From assembly GCF_900170025.1 (NCBI RefSeq), contig NZ_FWEX01000006.1:2285625-2349624 (forward strand): a DNA stretch of 64,000 bases, in the 5' to 3' direction. Below are positions 52,658 to 60,540 of this stretch, one piece after another. This DNA is from Nitrospira sp. ND1. GTDB taxonomy: Bacteria > Nitrospirota > Nitrospiria > Nitrospirales > Nitrospiraceae. The translations under genes and the position numbers were made by a program. Under the pieces are notes generated by a model that saw only the letters and a program-made list of their open reading frames with translations, was not told the DNA's origin and made no database searches. Every line of letters begins with the position of its first letter. The stretch's first letter is position 1.

Positions 52658-53596
52658 ATGTGGCAACGAGAGACATTTAAGAAGATCAAGCAGATTCCAG
52701 GTGAGGAGCATGTGCTTTCGGGAAGCGCGCTCTGCGCCGGGTGCGGTGGGTTGGAGTCGTTGCGACTTGCGGCGAAGGTGCTCGGCGACGAGGTCGTGTA
52801 TGTCAACGCGGCCGGTTGCTTCACTATGTTGGCGGCCTATCCCTACACGTCATTCAAGGGCTCATGGCTCTATACGACGATGGGCTCCGCGCCTGCCGGT
52901 GCGCAGGGTGTGCGTGATGCGTTGGACGTATTGATCGCAAAAGGACGGTTACCGAAGCGCGAGAACCTGAAAGTCGTGGTGCTGGGAGGCGACGGCTCGA
53001 CCTACGATATGGCGCTGTCGTCCACCTCGGGCGCGATGAATCGCGGACTCGATTTCTATTACATCTGTTACGACAACGAGGCGTACGGGAACACCGGTAT
53101 GCAGCTGTCCCCGGCGACCCCTTATGGGGCGCGGACAGCCACCTCGCCTTGCAGCCTGCAGCATCCGAGCGGGGCATCTCAAGAGAAGAAAGACATCTTT
53201 GAAATCTGGCGCGCGCACAAACCGCCGTACATCGCGACCGTCGCGCCTCGATACCCGCTGGATCTGGAAGAAAAATTTGCGCGGGCGGCTGCCTTCACGG
53301 GGCCGAAGATGTTTCTCATGTTAGCCGCCTGCCCGACCGGCTGGCTCTACGATCCAGGGAAAACGCCGGAAGTGGCCAAGTTGGCGGTCGAGACCGGGCT
53401 CTGGCCGCTGAAGGAAGCTATCAATGGAGTGCTCACCCACACCTACGTCCCGAAGCGCAAGCCGGTCGAGGCCTATCTCAAGTTGCAGGGACGGTTCCGG
53501 CACCTGTTTGAGCCGACCGTACAGACGGAGGCGATTCAGCACATTCAAGCGCGCGTGGACGCCTATTGGGAGCGGGCAACCAGGGAGGGATCATGA
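52658..53596 (+). CDS. porB: Pyruvate:ferredoxin oxidoreductase, beta subunit
   Basis: 312 residues. [4Fe-4S] cysteines at 26 and 29 (LCAGCG) and 54. The thiamine diphosphate motif starts GGDGSTYDMALSSTSGAMN and the following YGNTGMQLS is typical of pyruvate-type beta subunits. ATG 52658 has no canonical ribosome site because the repeat occupies the space. It completes the enzyme with the preceding two genes. Confidence 0.9.
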   Translation: MWQRETFKKIKQIPGEEHVLSGSALCAGCGGLESLRLAAKVLGDEVVYVNAAGCFTMLAAYPYTSFKGSWLYTTMGSAPAGAQGVRDALDVLIAKGRLPKRENLKVVVLGGDGSTYDMALSSTSGAMNRGLDFYYICYDNEAYGNTGMQLSPATPYGARTATSPCSLQHPSGASQEKKDIFEIWRAHKPPYIATVAPRYPLDLEEKFARAAAFTGPKMFLMLAACPTGWLYDPGKTPEVAKLAVETGLWPLKEAINGVLTHTYVPKRKPVEAYLKLQGRFRHLFEPTVQTEAIQHIQARVDAYWERATREGS

Positions 53597-54069
53597 TTCG
53601 ACAAGCCGCTGTTCCACTGGTGTTCTTCGCGGCGCTCCTTGCGAGCGGCTGCGCGGAGCCGAAGGCTGCATCCGGCATCAATGGTGTGACGCCGGTTCAT
53701 TTGCCGGATGTGCGCACGCCGGTCCAGCTCGATGCCGACGCCCGACAGGAACATCGCGCCGTCATGCTCCAACATTTGGAGACGGTTCAAGCGATCGTTG
53801 CAGCGCTGGCCGACGAGGATTACAGGCTCGCTCAAGGCTTGACCGAAACGCACTTGGGGTTTTTCATGCACCGACACGCGATGGCTCGCCAGCAGCCGGA
53901 GAATTTTCCGCCGGCCTACCATGACCTGGCGATGGCGCATCATGAAGCCGCGGAAAAGCTGGCCGATGTGATGCCGTCGCGGGACCTGAAGCAGATCCTG
54001 CCCGAGTTCAACAAACTGCTGAAAGCCTGTGTTGCCTGTCACCTGGAGTACAAACTGCGTAGTTCATAA
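53593..54069 (+). CDS. c-prime-like lipoprotein cytochrome
   Basis: ATGA overlap with porB and GGGAGG upstream. A lipobox (LLASGC, Cys19) precedes a helical domain. A single haem site CVACH near the C-terminus. The layout resembles cytochrome c' or c556. Anchored in the periplasm by a lipid. It starts the block of redox genes to 56.2 kb. Confidence 0.75.
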   Translation: MIRQAAVPLVFFAALLASGCAEPKAASGINGVTPVHLPDVRTPVQLDADARQEHRAVMLQHLETVQAIVAALADEDYRLAQGLTETHLGFFMHRHAMARQQPENFPPAYHDLAMAHHEAAEKLADVMPSRDLKQILPEFNKLLKACVACHLEYKLRSS

Positions 54070-54083
54070 CCAAGGAGAGCTGC

Positions 54084-54566
54084 ATGTCCGAAGGAAAGAT
54101 CAGCGTCACGTTCGAGCAGGATCACGACCGTCTCGATGCCCTGTTCACGACGTTTCAGGAGCAGAAGCGAAAGGATTTCGCCAAGGCCAAAGAGGCGTTC
54201 GTCGCCTTCAAGTTCGGCCTGCAACGCCACATTGTCTGGGAAGAAGACGTGTTGTTTCCCAAGTGGGAGGAGAACTCCGGCATGGCGGAAGGCGGTCCGA
54301 CGCAGGTTATGAGAACCGAGCATCGGATGATCGGCGATTGCCTGGAGGCGATTCACCACAAGGTTCAGGCACAGGATCCGGAGAGCGATCAGGACGACCA
54401 GCGGCTGTTGGATATCCTGAAATCGCACAACATGAAGGAAGAACGGATTCTCTACCCGTCGATCGATCAGGTGATCAGCGATCAGGAACGCGCGGAGTTG
54501 TACCAGGCGATGAAAGAAATTCCTGAAGAGCGATATCGCACCTGTTGCGGGAGTGGGCACTCATGA
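54084..54566 (+). CDS. Hemerythrin-domain protein
   Basis: CAAGGAGAGCTGC precedes ATG 54084; 160 residues. The di-iron ligand pattern is EQDHDRLDALF, GLQRHIVWEEDVLFPKWEE, RTEHRMI, HHKVQAQ and SHNMKEERILYP, an almost complete bacterial hemerythrin set (His14, His49, Glu, His and His). Cytoplasmic; the last residues contain CCGSGHS. It overlaps the next cytochrome gene by four bases (ATGA). Confidence 0.85.
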   Translation: MSEGKISVTFEQDHDRLDALFTTFQEQKRKDFAKAKEAFVAFKFGLQRHIVWEEDVLFPKWEENSGMAEGGPTQVMRTEHRMIGDCLEAIHHKVQAQDPESDQDDQRLLDILKSHNMKEERILYPSIDQVISDQERAELYQAMKEIPEERYRTCCGSGHS

Positions 54567-54949
54567 GTCGCCCGGGCCTCGGTGCTGCTTTGTGCATCCT
54601 GGGACTGCTGGTCGTAGCCTCAGTGCCGCGATGGACCTATGCGGTGCCGTACGGTGGTGTGATTGCGTCGGAGGCGGAGGGGCCGTCGATTGCGTGGACG
54701 ATAGCTGATGCCGGTGGCATGGTGGCCAATCCGCACAGCGATTTGATTTTTCGGGCGACGGGCGCCACCACGTGCCTGGATTGTCATCGAGCTGGCAAAG
54801 AGGGGACGTTGAGTCCACAAGTCCAGGACAATGCATTGGTCCAGGAACTCAGAGCTAAGGCCAAGGGGGTTCATGGCCCCGGGCGATTCGCGGACTGTCT
54901 GCGGTGCCATGCCGGGGGCAATAAGGGCGTGGAAAAATACCGAAAGTAA
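54563..54949 (+). CDS. Dihaem cytochrome c (FRATG module)
   Basis: Start ATG 54563 overlaps the hemerythrin gene. 128 residues: signal peptide, then haem motifs CLDCHRAGKEG and CLRCHAGGNKG. The stretch NPHSDLIFRATGATTCLDCH matches the last two-haem module of the pentahaem protein at 55641 (NPHGEFVFRATGTSSCTACH), so the two share an ancestor. Periplasmic electron carrier, likely for the same complex. Confidence 0.8.
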   Translation: MSRPGLGAALCILGLLVVASVPRWTYAVPYGGVIASEAEGPSIAWTIADAGGMVANPHSDLIFRATGATTCLDCHRAGKEGTLSPQVQDNALVQELRAKAKGVHGPGRFADCLRCHAGGNKGVEKYRK

Positions 54950-54959
54950 GTCAGGGAGC

Positions 54960-55024
54960 GAATGGCTTATGGCCGATGATGGCGTGCGTTGAGTTATTTA
55001 CTATAAGCCATGCGCTATCAGCTC
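54960..55024. repeat. Palindromic repeat family D, copy 2
   Basis: AATGGCTTATGGCCGATGATGG and ACTATAAGCCATGCGCTATC. The right arm matches the copy at 15503-15597. It lies between the dihaem gene and the membrane b-type gene. Confidence 0.65.
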
Positions 55025-55049
55025 TCCTCTTGTTCTGAGCGAGCGAGGT

Positions 55050-55637
55050 ATGACATCTGTGCGGCTGCGTGTCCTTGTCGTGACGGTCGTGGTGGTGGCG
55101 GCGGTGTCGGGCGCCCTGATGTTCGAGGCCCTGCTCAGTCTCGGGGAGACCACCCCCTTCGGGCATACGCGGTATGGCCATGCAGCCGGCTGGGTCGGCC
55201 TCGCCGTTACCCTGCTGGTATTTGTGTATCCGTTGCGCAAGCGAATCAGCCCGGCCCGCCGCTGGCCGCGAGGCTGGTTTCGAGTTCATATGGTGGCGGG
55301 GGTGGTGGGCCCGTTGCTGATTTTTCTGCACTCCGGCGCACATTATCACGCGTTGGTGCCGATTCTCGCGATGCTGTCCATGGTAATCGTGGTCGTCAGC
55401 GGGATCGTCGGGCAGGCGGTACATGCATTCAGCCTGAGAGCGCTCAACGATCAACGCCGCCGACTCCAGCACGAAGGATTATCCGAGGGCGATATCGACG
55501 CGCAGTTGCATGGCATGGCGTCCCAAGAGGAAGCGTTCCGCATGTGGCAAGCGATCCACGCGCCGATGACACTGATGTTTCTCGTGTTCACGGTGTTGCA
55601 TGTGGCGGGGGCGTTGTTCTTCGCAGGAATCTCGTGA
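55050..55637 (+). CDS. Putative dihaem b-type membrane protein
   Basis: 195 residues with five predicted helices (8-28, 43-60, 79-97, 103-125, 168-192). Histidines fall in two pairs spaced exactly 14 residues: His80/His94 in helix 3 and His170/His184 in helix 5. That is the pattern of transmembrane bis-His haem b ligation. Other histidines (39, 44, 98, 100, 125) are available. It is not a standard cytochrome b561 or bc-type sequence by eye. It precedes the pentahaem gene by three bases, so the two probably form a membrane-to-periplasm electron conduit. Confidence 0.7.
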   Translation: MTSVRLRVLVVTVVVVAAVSGALMFEALLSLGETTPFGHTRYGHAAGWVGLAVTLLVFVYPLRKRISPARRWPRGWFRVHMVAGVVGPLLIFLHSGAHYHALVPILAMLSMVIVVVSGIVGQAVHAFSLRALNDQRRRLQHEGLSEGDIDAQLHGMASQEEAFRMWQAIHAPMTLMFLVFTVLHVAGALFFAGIS

Positions 55638-55640
55638 CGG

Positions 55641-56195
55641 ATGCGATACCATCCGCTGCCAAGAAGTGCGGTGCCGGTGGTGGCTCTGGTGACGCTTGTG
55701 CTTGTTGTCTGGATCGGCTGGGGGTCGGTGAGAAGTCCCGCTTCGTTCTGGGCACCGGGCGATTTGAGCCGATACCACGTCGATCAAGCCGGGTGTACCC
55801 ACTGCCACGAACCATTCCGTGGCCCTAGTCCGGCTCGCTGTGTGAGTTGCCATTCGGAGCGATATTTCGAGGATCGGGCGACGCCTGCCGTGACGACCTG
55901 GCATCGTGACCTGGTGGCGCAACGCATGGCCTGCACGGCTTGCCACACGGAGCATCGCGGCGCGCTTGCTCAAATCACCGAACGAGCGAGGACCAATCCC
56001 CACGGTGAATTTGTCTTCCGTGCAACCGGCACCAGTTCCTGCACGGCCTGTCACGAGTTCGGTGTGAGGGTCGCGACCAAGCCGACGCTGCGAGACGAGC
56101 CGATCGTGCGGCGGTTGTATGAACAGGGAGGTGGCGCGCATCAGCCTGGTCGTATAGCCGTGTGCCTTGCCTGTCATGGCAGGGGGGCATCGTGA
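55641..56195 (+). CDS. Pentahaem cytochrome c, membrane anchored
   Basis: ATG 55641. One N-terminal helix (residues ~12-28) with no clear cleavage site. Five haem motifs: CTHCHEPF, CVSCHSERY, CTACHTEHRG, CTACHEFG and CLACHGRG. The last two belong to an FRATG module shared with the gene at 54563. The closely spaced CXXCH sites resemble NapC/NrfH- or c7-like chains. With the upstream b-type protein it would move electrons between the quinone pool and periplasmic partners (inference). Confidence 0.8.
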   Translation: MRYHPLPRSAVPVVALVTLVLVVWIGWGSVRSPASFWAPGDLSRYHVDQAGCTHCHEPFRGPSPARCVSCHSERYFEDRATPAVTTWHRDLVAQRMACTACHTEHRGALAQITERARTNPHGEFVFRATGTSSCTACHEFGVRVATKPTLRDEPIVRRLYEQGGGAHQPGRIAVCLACHGRGAS

Positions 56196-56216
56196 GGGGA
56201 GTATGATGGAGTGACG

Positions 56217-56750
56217 ATGCGATTGAATCTCGAACAAGCCTTTCCTACCGAACAAGCCCTGCGCGACATGATCGTGACGCGAAAAGTCTGTTTCGATCAC
56301 GACCCGTTCTATGTGAAGACGGGCGCCGGCAATGTGGTCCAGATTGGATTCCAGCTGAACCTCTATGCGGCGTTTCACGATCCGACTCAGCTGCCGCTCA
56401 ATGATGATGCCGAGCATCGTGAAATTCTTGGCGACCTGCAACGGCTCTGCCGGGTGTTCTTTCAGACGCTGGATCTTCTGAAGCCCTGCGAGCATCCGCA
56501 GCCTCCCGCGCATCGCATCGTCTTCTCCCCGGAGCGAAAAAATCGCGCCGAAGTTTGCCTTCAGATTCCGATCTTCGACCTGGCGAATTATGCCGACAGT
56601 TCGGCTCACCAGGTGCAGGATCTTCTTGCGACCGCGGAATGTCTGCTGACGCATGTCGGTGCGAGACGGCGGGTGTGGGATGAAGAGGGGCGCAAACCGA
56701 AGTCTTCCACCGCTGGTTGTGAAGGCCGTACGGCGGCAGACGGAAGCTAG
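56217..56750 (+). CDS. Unknown soluble protein
   Basis: ATG 56217 follows GGAG; 177 residues; no signal peptide or membrane span. It begins LNLEQAFPTEQALRDMIVTRKVCFDHDPFY with HREILGDLQRLCRVFFQTLDLL and FSPERKNRAEVCLQIPIFDL later. I do not recognise the family. It follows the pentahaem gene by 21 bases and is likely the last gene of that unit. Confidence 0.65.
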   Translation: MRLNLEQAFPTEQALRDMIVTRKVCFDHDPFYVKTGAGNVVQIGFQLNLYAAFHDPTQLPLNDDAEHREILGDLQRLCRVFFQTLDLLKPCEHPQPPAHRIVFSPERKNRAEVCLQIPIFDLANYADSSAHQVQDLLATAECLLTHVGARRRVWDEEGRKPKSSTAGCEGRTAADGS

Positions 56751-56820
56751 ATCTGCGTATGCGTGAGACCCCGGATTGAGGTGAAATCATTCTCTATAAT
56801 CGTCATATGTAGATATGGTA

Positions 56821-56896
56821 GGAAGTGCTGCCTATCGAGGCTCAATTAGTCGAATCATCGGTGCCAGGTGTTGCGGAAGGGCGCGGCCGGTTATGA
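56821..56896 (+). pseudogene. Possible BrnT-type toxin remnant
   Basis: A short stretch reads SRIIGAR near 56847-56867, similar to the RIISAR strand at the end of BrnT toxins, and a second frame reads LRKGAAGYE, like the following RRERRxYE. Both lie directly before the antitoxin fragment, the usual toxin-antitoxin order. Too short and shifted to be sure. Confidence 0.3.
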
Positions 56897-57120
56897 GTAC
56901 GAAAATACGATATAGGGATGAGCCTCTGGGAGAGATCCGTGTCGTTCCAGATTTTGTCCCCTCTCCTGCCCAATTGGCATTTCGTGATGAGGGTGACAAA
57001 GCGACATCCGCATTGAGAAAAAACGCGAAAAATTCTTCAAGGCCGAAGCGCCCCGGCACTACACGCAATACCAGCGCATGATTCGCGGCTTGCTCGATGC
57101 CTATGTCGAGAGGCAGCTTC
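56893..57120 (+). pseudogene. Frameshifted CopG/BrnA-type antitoxin
   Basis: ATG 56893 starts KIRYRDEPLGEIRVVPDFVPSP..., matching CopG-type antitoxins (KIKYTDEPIG..VIPDFLPPP). At about 57004 the frame breaks. The continuation in another frame, from 57015, reads EKKREKFFKAEAPRHYTQYQ then RMIRGLLDAYVERQ, the rest of the same family. A one-base deletion explains the shift. The gene is inactive unless the sequence is in error. Confidence 0.65.
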
Positions 57121-57196
57121 AGAATCTTCTCTCACGTTCGCCGCGGGCCGCGGGCAGGCGGCCCTCAAGCGCAATGCTGCGTAGTTCACCGTTACA

Positions 57197-57278
57197 GACT
57201 AACCGGTATAATGTAACTGAACACCTTCGGAATTCGGAAGAGATGGTTGCGTATCTGGGCATTGATCAGAAGCGGTAG
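57197..57278 (+). pseudogene. Fragment of a second antitoxin N-terminus
   Basis: In frame with the shifted CopG tail, codons read TNRYNVTEHLRNSEEMVAYL and stop at 57276. This resembles the opening of addiction-module antidote proteins (FDxAEHLRTPEDMAAYL). The rest is missing. Together with the preceding remnants it suggests a decayed toxin-antitoxin cluster. Confidence 0.45.
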
Positions 57279-57313
57279 AGGGTACCTCTGTATCAACGAG
57301 GAGGCGGAGCGAA

Positions 57314-57772
57314 ATGGACCGCAGCGAAATCTCTGCCATAGTTGAAAAAGCCATAGATCGCTTTGTCGAGGAACAATCTGCCCTGCTCGATCTTGATGTC
57401 ACGGAGCGCGCGCTATCTCATTACTTGGCCATATATCTCGCAGCACTAGTGCCAGGCACATACGACGTTGATGTTGAATATAATCGACATTTCGGCGATC
57501 CCAAACGCCTTTGGCTCCCCACGAGAAAAGCGTTGGATCGAGAGCTTCGAGCAACCACGGTCTTTCCAGACATTATTGTGCATCAGCGCATCACGGATAA
57601 AAATAATCTGCTTGTTCTAGAAATGAAAAAGCCTGGAGAAGATCTCGCATACGATAATTTGAAACTGCAGGCGTTTCGAAAAGAGCTCGGCTATATCCAC
57701 ACCGCTCACGTAATTCTCGGGCGAGGAAATCTAGGTCAAGTGGTGCGCGAAGTGAAATGGCTCGATGGCTAA
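57314..57772 (+). CDS. Putative PD-(D/E)XK nuclease-like protein
   Basis: GAGGAGGCGGAGCG precedes ATG 57314; 152 residues. The core TVFPDIIVHQR...NNLLVLEMKKPGED has the PD-x(n)-E-x-K arrangement of the PD-(D/E)XK fold. A helical N-terminal part (residues 1-50) precedes it. No methylase or partner is next to it. Codon use and base composition look less GC-rich than neighbours, and it sits beside decayed toxin-antitoxin fragments, suggesting an acquired islet. Confidence 0.6.
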   Translation: MDRSEISAIVEKAIDRFVEEQSALLDLDVTERALSHYLAIYLAALVPGTYDVDVEYNRHFGDPKRLWLPTRKALDRELRATTVFPDIIVHQRITDKNNLLVLEMKKPGEDLAYDNLKLQAFRKELGYIHTAHVILGRGNLGQVVREVKWLDG

Positions 57773-57801
57773 TCAACAAACCGATTCTAGCCTCCAAGTC
57801 T

Positions 57802-60537
57802 CTAGGCTATCTTTCCCACCCTGATCCTCGCATCCACGATGCGGCAGCCCTGGCCCGGCGGCATGGCGAAGATCGGATTCAGATCCAGTTCCACGATCTC
57901 CGGCACCTCTTCGACCAGCCGTGACAGTCTGAGCAAGAGTTCTTGAATCGCATCCACATCGCACGGCGGATGGCCGCGATAACCCTGCAGCAGACGATAG
58001 CCCTTAATGCTGCGAATCAGGTCGGCGGCATCCAGCTCCGTCAACGGCGTGATTCGGAAGCGCACGTCTCCCAGAATCTCGACGTGAATCCCGCCCAGCC
58101 CGAAGCCGATCAAGGGACCGAACGAGGGATCCTGGACCATGCCCGCCATCACCTCGACGCCGCCGGTCACCATCGGTTGGACCAGGACCCCTTCCATGGC
58201 TTCCAGGCTCTGATCCTGTGCGAGCCGTGCGGCGATCTGCTCGAACGCCTGCCGAACCTCAGCCTTCGTGTTGAGGTCCAAATGCACACCGCCGATTTCC
58301 GTTTTGTGGACAAGTGTATGGGACGCCAGCTTCACGGCGACCGGAAATCCGATCTGCTCGGCAAGCAGGGCGGCTTCTTCAGCGCCGGTCGCGACACCGC
58401 CGGGCGGAAGCGGGATCGACATCGCGCTCAACAGGGCCCGTGTCTCGGCTGTCGTCAGCCAGCCGTCTCCACGTGCGGCCAGGGCGTCATGGCAGATGCG
58501 GGTCGCGGTCGGGCGGTCCAGATCGTCGAAATCCGGCACCATGCCGGCGGGGCGCTCTCGCCACTGCACATATCCGGCGATTTTCCCCAGGGCGCGCGCG
58601 GGGAGTTCCGGCAGCGAAAAGGTGGGGATGGTGTCGCTCGTGAAGGAAAATCTCCGCTCACGATCCGTTTCCACCATCCACCCGATATAGATCGGTTTCT
58701 TGATGGATGCCGTGGCTCGCGCTTCGAGGATGCCCTTCTTGATGCCTTCGGCGATCGGGTCCACATCGGTGGCGGTGACGGCAAGGTAGAGAATGATGAG
58801 GGCATCGATATCGTCGGATTTCAAGAGCGCCGCAATGGCTTGGGCGTATTGCTCGGGATCGGCCGAGGCGATCAGATCGACCGGGTTGCGCAGGGCCGCA
58901 GCCGGCGGCAGAAATGAGGCCAGGTGAGTCATGGTCGCTTGCGACAATTCAGGAACCTCCAGGCCGCTCGCTTCGCAGGCGTCGGCGCAGAGGATGGCCG
59001 GCCCGCCGGCGTTCGTGATGATTCCGACGCGGTTGCCCTTCGGCAGCGGTTGATCCGAGAGGCCTGCCGCCAATGCGAACATGTCTTCGAGCGTCTCGGC
59101 GCGCAGGATCCCGGTCTGCTGAAACAGGGCTTCCACCCCGACATCATTGGCGGCCAGCGCAGCCGTGTGGGATCCCGCGGCGCGTTTGCCCGAAGAGGTA
59201 CGGCCTGCCTTCAGGACGACGATCGGTTTGTTGCGACTGACCCGGCGGGCGATCTGCGCAAACCGCCTCGGATTGCCGAACGATTCCACATACAGCAGGA
59301 TGACGCGCGTTGCGGGATCGTTCTCCCAGTATTGCAGGAGGTCGTTGACCGACACATCCGCCTTGTTGCCGACGCTGACGAAGGTGGAAAGACCGAGCTG
59401 CAATCGTTCGGATGCGGCGAGCAGGGCCAACCCCAGAGCGCCGCTTTGTGACGACATGGCAATGGAGCCGGCGAGGGGAAACGTGGATGCGAAGGTGGCG
59501 TTGAGCCGCACGGCCGGATCGGTATTCAGGATGCCGAAGCAATTGGGGCCGACCATGCGCAGGCCCTGTTGCCGAACCTTCTCGAGGAGTTGGTCTTGCA
59601 AACGGCGTCCATCTACTCCGACTTCGGCGAACCCGGCGGTGATGACCACCAGCGCGCGGACTCCGGTCGCCGCACAGTCGTCCAGAACAGAGAGGACGGC
59701 GTCTTTGGGGACGGCGATGACGGCCAGATCGACCGGTTCCGGCAATGCCTGAAGCGACGGATAGGTCTGCATGCCGGCGATGGTGGCGGCATGCGGATTG
59801 ATCGCATAGCAGCGGCCGTGAAAGCCGTTGCTGCTCAAGGCGTCAAGCAACCGGTAGCCGATACTCTGAGGATCGCGCGAGGCGCCGATCACGGCGACGG
59901 CCTGCGGATGGAAGAGGGGCCGGAGCGAAGCTGTGGTGGCGACCCGTTCACGCCACTCGGATTGACGTACGCTGTGGTCGGTCGGTGTCAGCGAGAGCTC
60001 GACCTCCATGTCGCCGCCTTCGACATGTTCTTCCATGGGCAGTCCGGAGGAGGCGAACACCTCGCGCATGGCCACATTGTCGGCGTGGGTGATGGCCCAG
60101 AGTCTCGTAAAGCCGTAGCGGACTGCCAGCAGCGCCAGTCGCTCCAGAAGCAGCGTGCCCAAGCCATGCCCATGAAGCCGATCGTCTACGGCCAGAGCTA
60201 CTTCGGCCTGGTGCGGGTCCCGGGCATGATAGGACCCGGAGGCGATGACACGGAGGGCGCCATTCTGCCGGCGAAGGGCAATCACGGTGAGGCTACGCCG
60301 CGGGTCGGAAGGGTCGCAGAGTGTGCGGATCACCTCGGCGGGCGGCGCGGTTTCGGAAAAAAACCGGTGGCGTCTGGCTTCCGGCGACAGGCGTTCGACG
60401 AAGTGCTGCAATTCATCCGCGTCGGATGGCTGCGCAATACGCAGAAGCGCCGTCGTGCCGTCGCTCAAGACGACATGACCGGCGTCAGGACCCTCGTCAC
60501 GGGAGGGCGGCATGTGGAGTGGGCGGATACGTTGCAT
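57802..60537 (-). CDS. GNAT-ADP-forming acyl-CoA synthetase fusion (Pat-like)
   Basis: 911 residues on the minus strand. Residues ~20-190 are a GNAT acetyltransferase (AEVALAVDDRLHGHGLGTLLLERL). The rest is an ADP-forming acetate/acyl-CoA ligase: CoA-binding domain (AVAVIGASRDPQSIGYRLLDAL), succinyl-CoA synthetase-like domain with phospho-His motif GSHTAALA, and an ATP-grasp domain at the C-terminus (LVQPMVTGGVEVMAGM). This matches Pat/AcuA-like protein lysine acetyltransferases, which may also have acyl-CoA synthetase activity. It ends 30 bases from the plus-strand nuclease gene (convergent). Confidence 0.85.
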   Translation of the reverse strand: MQRIRPLHMPPSRDEGPDAGHVVLSDGTTALLRIAQPSDADELQHFVERLSPEARRHRFFSETAPPAEVIRTLCDPSDPRRSLTVIALRRQNGALRVIASGSYHARDPHQAEVALAVDDRLHGHGLGTLLLERLALLAVRYGFTRLWAITHADNVAMREVFASSGLPMEEHVEGGDMEVELSLTPTDHSVRQSEWRERVATTASLRPLFHPQAVAVIGASRDPQSIGYRLLDALSSNGFHGRCYAINPHAATIAGMQTYPSLQALPEPVDLAVIAVPKDAVLSVLDDCAATGVRALVVITAGFAEVGVDGRRLQDQLLEKVRQQGLRMVGPNCFGILNTDPAVRLNATFASTFPLAGSIAMSSQSGALGLALLAASERLQLGLSTFVSVGNKADVSVNDLLQYWENDPATRVILLYVESFGNPRRFAQIARRVSRNKPIVVLKAGRTSSGKRAAGSHTAALAANDVGVEALFQQTGILRAETLEDMFALAAGLSDQPLPKGNRVGIITNAGGPAILCADACEASGLEVPELSQATMTHLASFLPPAAALRNPVDLIASADPEQYAQAIAALLKSDDIDALIILYLAVTATDVDPIAEGIKKGILEARATASIKKPIYIGWMVETDRERRFSFTSDTIPTFSLPELPARALGKIAGYVQWRERPAGMVPDFDDLDRPTATRICHDALAARGDGWLTTAETRALLSAMSIPLPPGGVATGAEEAALLAEQIGFPVAVKLASHTLVHKTEIGGVHLDLNTKAEVRQAFEQIAARLAQDQSLEAMEGVLVQPMVTGGVEVMAGMVQDPSFGPLIGFGLGGIHVEILGDVRFRITPLTELDAADLIRSIKGYRLLQGYRGHPPCDVDAIQELLLRLSRLVEEVPEIVELDLNPIFAMPPGQGCRIVDARIRVGKIA

Positions 60538-60540
60538 GAA

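Noticed and set aside
55479-56654. Long open frame of 391 codons on the minus strand
   Set aside because: It lies opposite two well-supported genes (b-type protein and pentahaem cytochrome) in GC-rich DNA; no ribosome site and Arg/His-rich sequence typical of a shadow frame.
56776-56800. Sigma-70 promoter with TATAAT at 56795-56800
   Set aside because: The nearest -35-like TTGAGG is only 13 bases away, too close, so I do not call a promoter.
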